Assembly (NCBI RefSeq): GCF_000972845.2
Contig: NC_040013.1
Coordinates: 3,958,642 to 4,022,641, forward strand
Length of the DNA stretch: 64,000 nucleotides
Direction: 5' to 3'
Source: Larimichthys crocea
Lineage: Eukaryota > Chordata > Actinopteri > Sciaenidae
The first letter of the stretch is position 1. Each line of letters starts with the position of its first letter. Shown here in pieces: positions 60,508 through 64,000 of the stretch. A program made the position numbers and the translations under genes. A model generated the notes under the pieces. That model did no database searches. It was given only the letters and a program-made list of their open reading frames with translations, and was not told the origin of the DNA.

Positions 60508-61089
60508 CTTGTGGATGTCTGTGGGTCTTTCTCATCCAGAGCAAGTCGTGAAACCTAATTGCTTGCACATGTGGAGGATTTTCAAGTGTTTAGAATAAAG
60601 TTAGTTTCAAGAAGAAGCAAAAAAAAAAAAAGAAAAGAAAATGTAAGGAGGCGGGGAGCGGAGGGGGGGGACTGAGCTGTCTACAGCTAGAGACAGCAAG
60701 CCTGCAACCCCTCCCTCTGCTTGAAACCAATGCCTTTCTCTTTCTCTGCTCACAGGAGTAAAGGTCAGAGGTGACGGGGGAAGATCTCTGTGATTGGACA
60801 CAGGCCTGTTGTATCAAAAGTGGAGGACGCAGTAAAGCTGTAGTGTGTAACGCGACACTCCTCCGCATCTGATCAAAGCGATATTATAAATGAAAATAAC
60901 ATAACATCTACCTTGTAGTCAGTAAATGTATAAGTAAATACAAAGCAAATGAGGTTAAAAAAAAAAGAAAAAAGTCTGGCATACCACCCAATCCTCGCGT
61001 TACCCCTCCTCTCACCCCTCGGTCCTTCTTAGGGGGGGAGATAAAGTGTTCCAGAGACAGGGAACTAAGCACAATTTCAAAGATGTATC
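60508..61089. other. Non-coding DNA, no gene seen
   Basis: A runs near 60620-60632 and 60957-60966 and a G-rich patch at 60650-60672. No gene. Confidence 0.3.
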
Positions 61090-61570
61090 AGAGGGTAAAG
61101 ATGGAAAAGCGCTTTTAATCTTGTGTAACCCTATAGGGCTCTAAATGGGACGGGCTTCAGAGGAAGGATCCTTTAAAGAGGACATATAATCCTAATTAAA
61201 ACACAGAACAGAGCTACCACTTGATCTAAAGGGGGGCCTCGGCTTTAGCTCAACCATCATCTAGTCCAGAATCTTTTATTGTTGTTGAAGCCACACTAAT
61301 GAAATAATGGTCACAGTCTAAAGAAGCAAATCAAGCAATCATTATTGCTATCCTACACTACTCTAATGAATACCTTCACTTTATGCAAACCTCCATTTGT
61401 CGCATGTGATGGCTTCAAAGCGTTCGTCAGAAGGTTATTACTGTATAAATAATCTAGACTTTAATCCCTTACCTAACGTCTGTAAATGTCCAATTTTATT
61501 GTAATTAATGCAAACCCATCAAGTATATTAGCATATTATAGCATGCAAAAATATATAAAAAAATACTGTG
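61090..61570. promoter_or_regulatory. Candidate conserved regulatory block
   Basis: Nearly 480 bases without repeat or coding frame. It has even spacing of AT cores: ATCCTAATTAAAACAC, CACTAATGAAATAATGG, ATTGTAATTAATGCAAACCC and TATTAGCATATTATAGCATGC. It is the longest uninterrupted enhancer-like stretch in the window. Conservation and activity are not tested. Confidence 0.4.
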
Positions 61571-61674
61571 TCGAGCTTTAGTGAGGCGAACAAGGTTGGT
61601 CTCAAAACTGCATCTATGACATGTTCCCGTCTTCACTTGATCTTCCCGTAACTTTGTCTCATTCTTGACAATCT

Positions 61675-61930
61675 GTCTTTTTTTTTTTTATACAGTGGTG
61701 TGTCCCCCCTCCACCCTCTCTCCACCCCAATGCCCCTGCTCACTCCAACTCCCCTACTCCCCCCTTCCATTGATCAGGGTAATTGAGAACAGCCATGTCC
61801 CCCTCCAACTTCTCTGCCGTCCTCTCCCGCTGCCCCTCCCCAGCCTCATGAAAGCCCAGACATCTGGTCCGCATACACCCCAAAGTCCTCATCCTCCAAC
61901 CCCCCCCAGTCACCTCCGAGCCCCTGTCCT
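61675..61930. repeat. C/T-rich tract
   Basis: A T run followed by about 240 bases rich in CCCC and CTCC. Overlapping frames here on both strands come from this bias. Confidence 0.65.
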
Positions 61931-62350
61931 TCTCGGGAATAACCAGACAGACAGAGTCCCAAGACATTTGAGCGGTTGAAGAACAAGAGGATGAAGAAGA
62001 CGGAGAAAAACACAAATACGAAGAGGAAGTCGATGGAGACAAAATTGAGGCACGCAACACACACACAAAAAAAAAGCAATAAAAGTGAAGCCACAGAAAA
62101 CAAAAGTCTTTTCTGTTGCAGAACCCATTGTTTTAAAGCAAAACATGCTGTATTATATCAATGACATGTAGAATTTGTGATAGATTACTGACGTAACCTT
62201 CAAAAATGTAACATCCTTCATGAAGAGTTTTGATTTTCATCACAGTCTAAATGGTAATGGACGGCTCTTTACTTCTTCTTCATAGATTGGATTGAGAAAA
62301 CACCGTATGAAAAGTGACTGTGAGGCCTGATTCTCCAGCAGTAGGATCAT
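61931..62350. other. Non-coding DNA, no gene seen
   Basis: Purine-rich at 61980-62040, then mixed AT-rich. No supported gene. Confidence 0.3.
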
Positions 62351-62385
62351 TAGCCTTTATGCATATAATATGGACATAAAGGCTA
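62351..62385. other. Perfect 11-bp inverted repeat (hairpin)
   Basis: TAGCCTTTATG (62351-62361) is exactly complementary to CATAAAGGCTA (62375-62385), with a 13-base AT-rich loop. With a one-base bulge the stem could extend a few pairs further. It is too short for a typical microRNA precursor, and no microRNA is recognised. Confidence 0.7.
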
Positions 62386-62577
62386 TGGTATTAGATATTA
62401 TGGTACTATAAAGAATTGGCAATATCACCTGTGTGGAAATATATTACGCCACCCAGTATTACCTTTATGTTCGGAAATGTGTTTCCTCTCCTGTCTGCAA
62501 TGGGAGATGGCATGATAGAAATAGGTAGACAGGTATTAAGTTTTATGTATATGTGCATGTGTTTGTGTGTGTTCATC

Positions 62578-62615
62578 CAGCAGCAGCAGCACAGGCAGCA
62601 GAAGCAGCAGCAGCG
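62578..62615. repeat. Imperfect (CAG)n repeat
   Basis: CAG/CAGCAG units interrupted by ACAGG and GAAG. Confidence 0.85.
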
Positions 62616-64000
62616 GTGTAAGTTACGTGTTACAGATAGAGATCAGGCAGGGACAGATTTAATTAACAGATATCTCTCCTTAATGTAGATTCTTTTGGCT
62701 CCCTCAGATACATCCCCTTGTGCTTATCCAACCAGAAATAACTTATCTTGGCTCTGCACTAGTCGTAATGTATTTCGTACAGCGTTTAAGGGAACAGGGG
62801 TTTCGGCAGAGAGACTACACCTTCATGTTTACTCACAGCAAACAGCAGTTGATGAGATTAGGGCTCAGAGAATCGTCTCTAATATCTGCAGGATGTACTA
62901 CATTCACGTACATTCTCTGTCCTGTGCAGCTTTCAACGTTGTCTTTGGGAACTGTGTGTCTGCGTGTGTCTATGTATTAATTTGCTCACCATAAACTAAA
63001 GCTAATAGAGATTTGCCCTTTTAACTATCTCTCAAGGTGACCAGATTACTGACATCAATTAAAGCGGGTCCCGTTGGCTGGATGCCCAAAGCACGCGCTC
63101 ACCCTTAGAGAAAAAGAAGGGATCATCATTCAATAAATCACCCAAGGAAAGGAGAGATGGGGAGAGGGGAAAGGGAGGAGAAAAAGTGAGTGGAACTGGG
63201 GGGGAAAAAGCAATACAGAGAGAGAGGAGAGGAGTTAGTGTATCCTCATCGAAGCTTTTTGCCCTGCAGCAGATTCCACACAGCGATTCAATGATTCCAA
63301 TAAAGTAAATAATGATATGAATAATTATGGATTCTATACATGGATTCTACAGTACGTACAGTGCTGCCGGTTGCCACAGCTCAATGATCCGGAAAGAGTC
63401 AATGGGATGGAAGAAAAGAGGATGAGGAATTAAAGAGAAGTAGATGAGAGTTGAAAAAAAGAGAAGGTCGGGGGAAAACTCAATTATTAACACGAGCTTC
63501 AATGCAACAAATGTTTGTTTTTGTTTGCATATTGGCATAATTCCATACATCACACTATTACAAAGTGTGTAAGTGTTTATTTGTTGCCATGTGGACAAAG
63601 AGTGTGTGTATATAGGCATGCATGCATTAATGTGCCTGGCCATACATATACATACATCTATCTGTGTTTGTAACAATTTGCACATTTTCAGTGTGTTTAT
63701 ATTATTGTATATTTGCAGTGTGTGAGTTTGCATGTGCACGTGTGTGCATGTGTGTGTCTCCCCCAGGTGTTCATTAACACTTCACACTGATAGTTGTGAG
63801 CTAAAGTTGCGTTAGCCGTGTGAGTCAGGCTCCCATATCTAAGTCCGCCGGCAGGCAGCCCACTCCACTCATACTTAACCTTGTGGATTCAAAGTATTAC
63901 ACATCATTACAGAGGAATGTGAGGGCCTGTGGCTTGGTGACTTGTTCAAGAGAGAGAAATCCACGAGTCGAGCTCCTGTATTTACCCCCAGTCTCTTCTT
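62616..64000. other. Non-coding DNA, no gene seen
   Basis: Overlapping plus-strand frames at 62695-62994 and 62720-62980 have no recognisable domain. A purine-rich patch lies at 63140-63235 and scattered TGTG/ATGCATGC sequence at 63600-63760. No transposon ends noticed. Confidence 0.3.

Noticed and set aside
1..64000. CRISPR array, bacterial operon, phage or defence system
   Set aside because: No regular repeat-spacer array, no close-packed genes with ribosome sites, and the repeat content is that of a vertebrate genome.
1..64000. Assignment to a named developmental locus
   Set aside because: The texture suggests a regulatory desert, but I could not recognise any specific conserved element with confidence, so no locus is named.

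Overview
This window looks like nuclear DNA of a bony fish, most likely a spiny-rayed (percomorph) teleost. The reasons are the many long (CA/GT)n microsatellites, a moderate AT bias, no compact gene organisation, and several short non-autonomous DNA transposons that I recognise from memory as teleost families. These are three hAT-type elements with CAGTGATGG- or TAGTGATGG-like ends and one TTAA-flanked element with AGGKCCAGTGTGT ends. The identification rests on recalled family resemblance, not on a search.

I found no protein-coding gene I can support, no tRNA or rRNA gene and no CRISPR array. The longest open frames (about 218 codons at 23740-24399 + and 40242-40895 -) show no recognisable domain. 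The second is made largely of CA-repeat and polypyrimidine translation. The window is best read as part of a gene desert or a very large intron. Three weak hints of transcription are listed with low confidence: a splice-acceptor-like site near 733, an acidic 54-codon frame beside a CpG-rich patch at 19498-19870, and a ZNF143/CRE/YY1-like motif cluster with a short ATG frame at 52166-52446.

Layout. 1-9.7 kb: mostly unique DNA with simple repeats. 9.85-10.8 kb: AT-rich, motif-dense blocks including a paired octamer (POU-type) module. 12.06-12.50 kb: hAT-type element. 14-16 kb: polypyrimidine, purine and CA/GT tracts. 16.5-17.14 kb: a regulatory-looking block followed by a perfect 41-bp tandem duplication. 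21.5-25.3 kb: dense motif-rich, repeat-poor DNA. 31.7-32.8 kb: a second octamer module sharing an 18-bp and a 12-bp block with the first, then more motif-rich DNA. 37.9-38.5 and 43.35-43.69 kb: two more hAT-type elements. 40.47-40.74, 44.38-44.57, 46.38-46.67, 58.0-58.64 and 61.1-61.56 kb: further regulatory-looking blocks. 48.39-48.66 kb: TTAA element. Simple repeats punctuate the whole window.

The working model is a cis-regulatory landscape for a distant developmental gene. It is supported only by sequence texture (clustered TAATTA, ATGCAAAT and similar cores in repeat-poor islands); conservation could not be tested here. Nothing in the window looks like a new enzymatic or defence system. 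The most interesting direct observation is the pair of octamer modules 21.7 kb apart.
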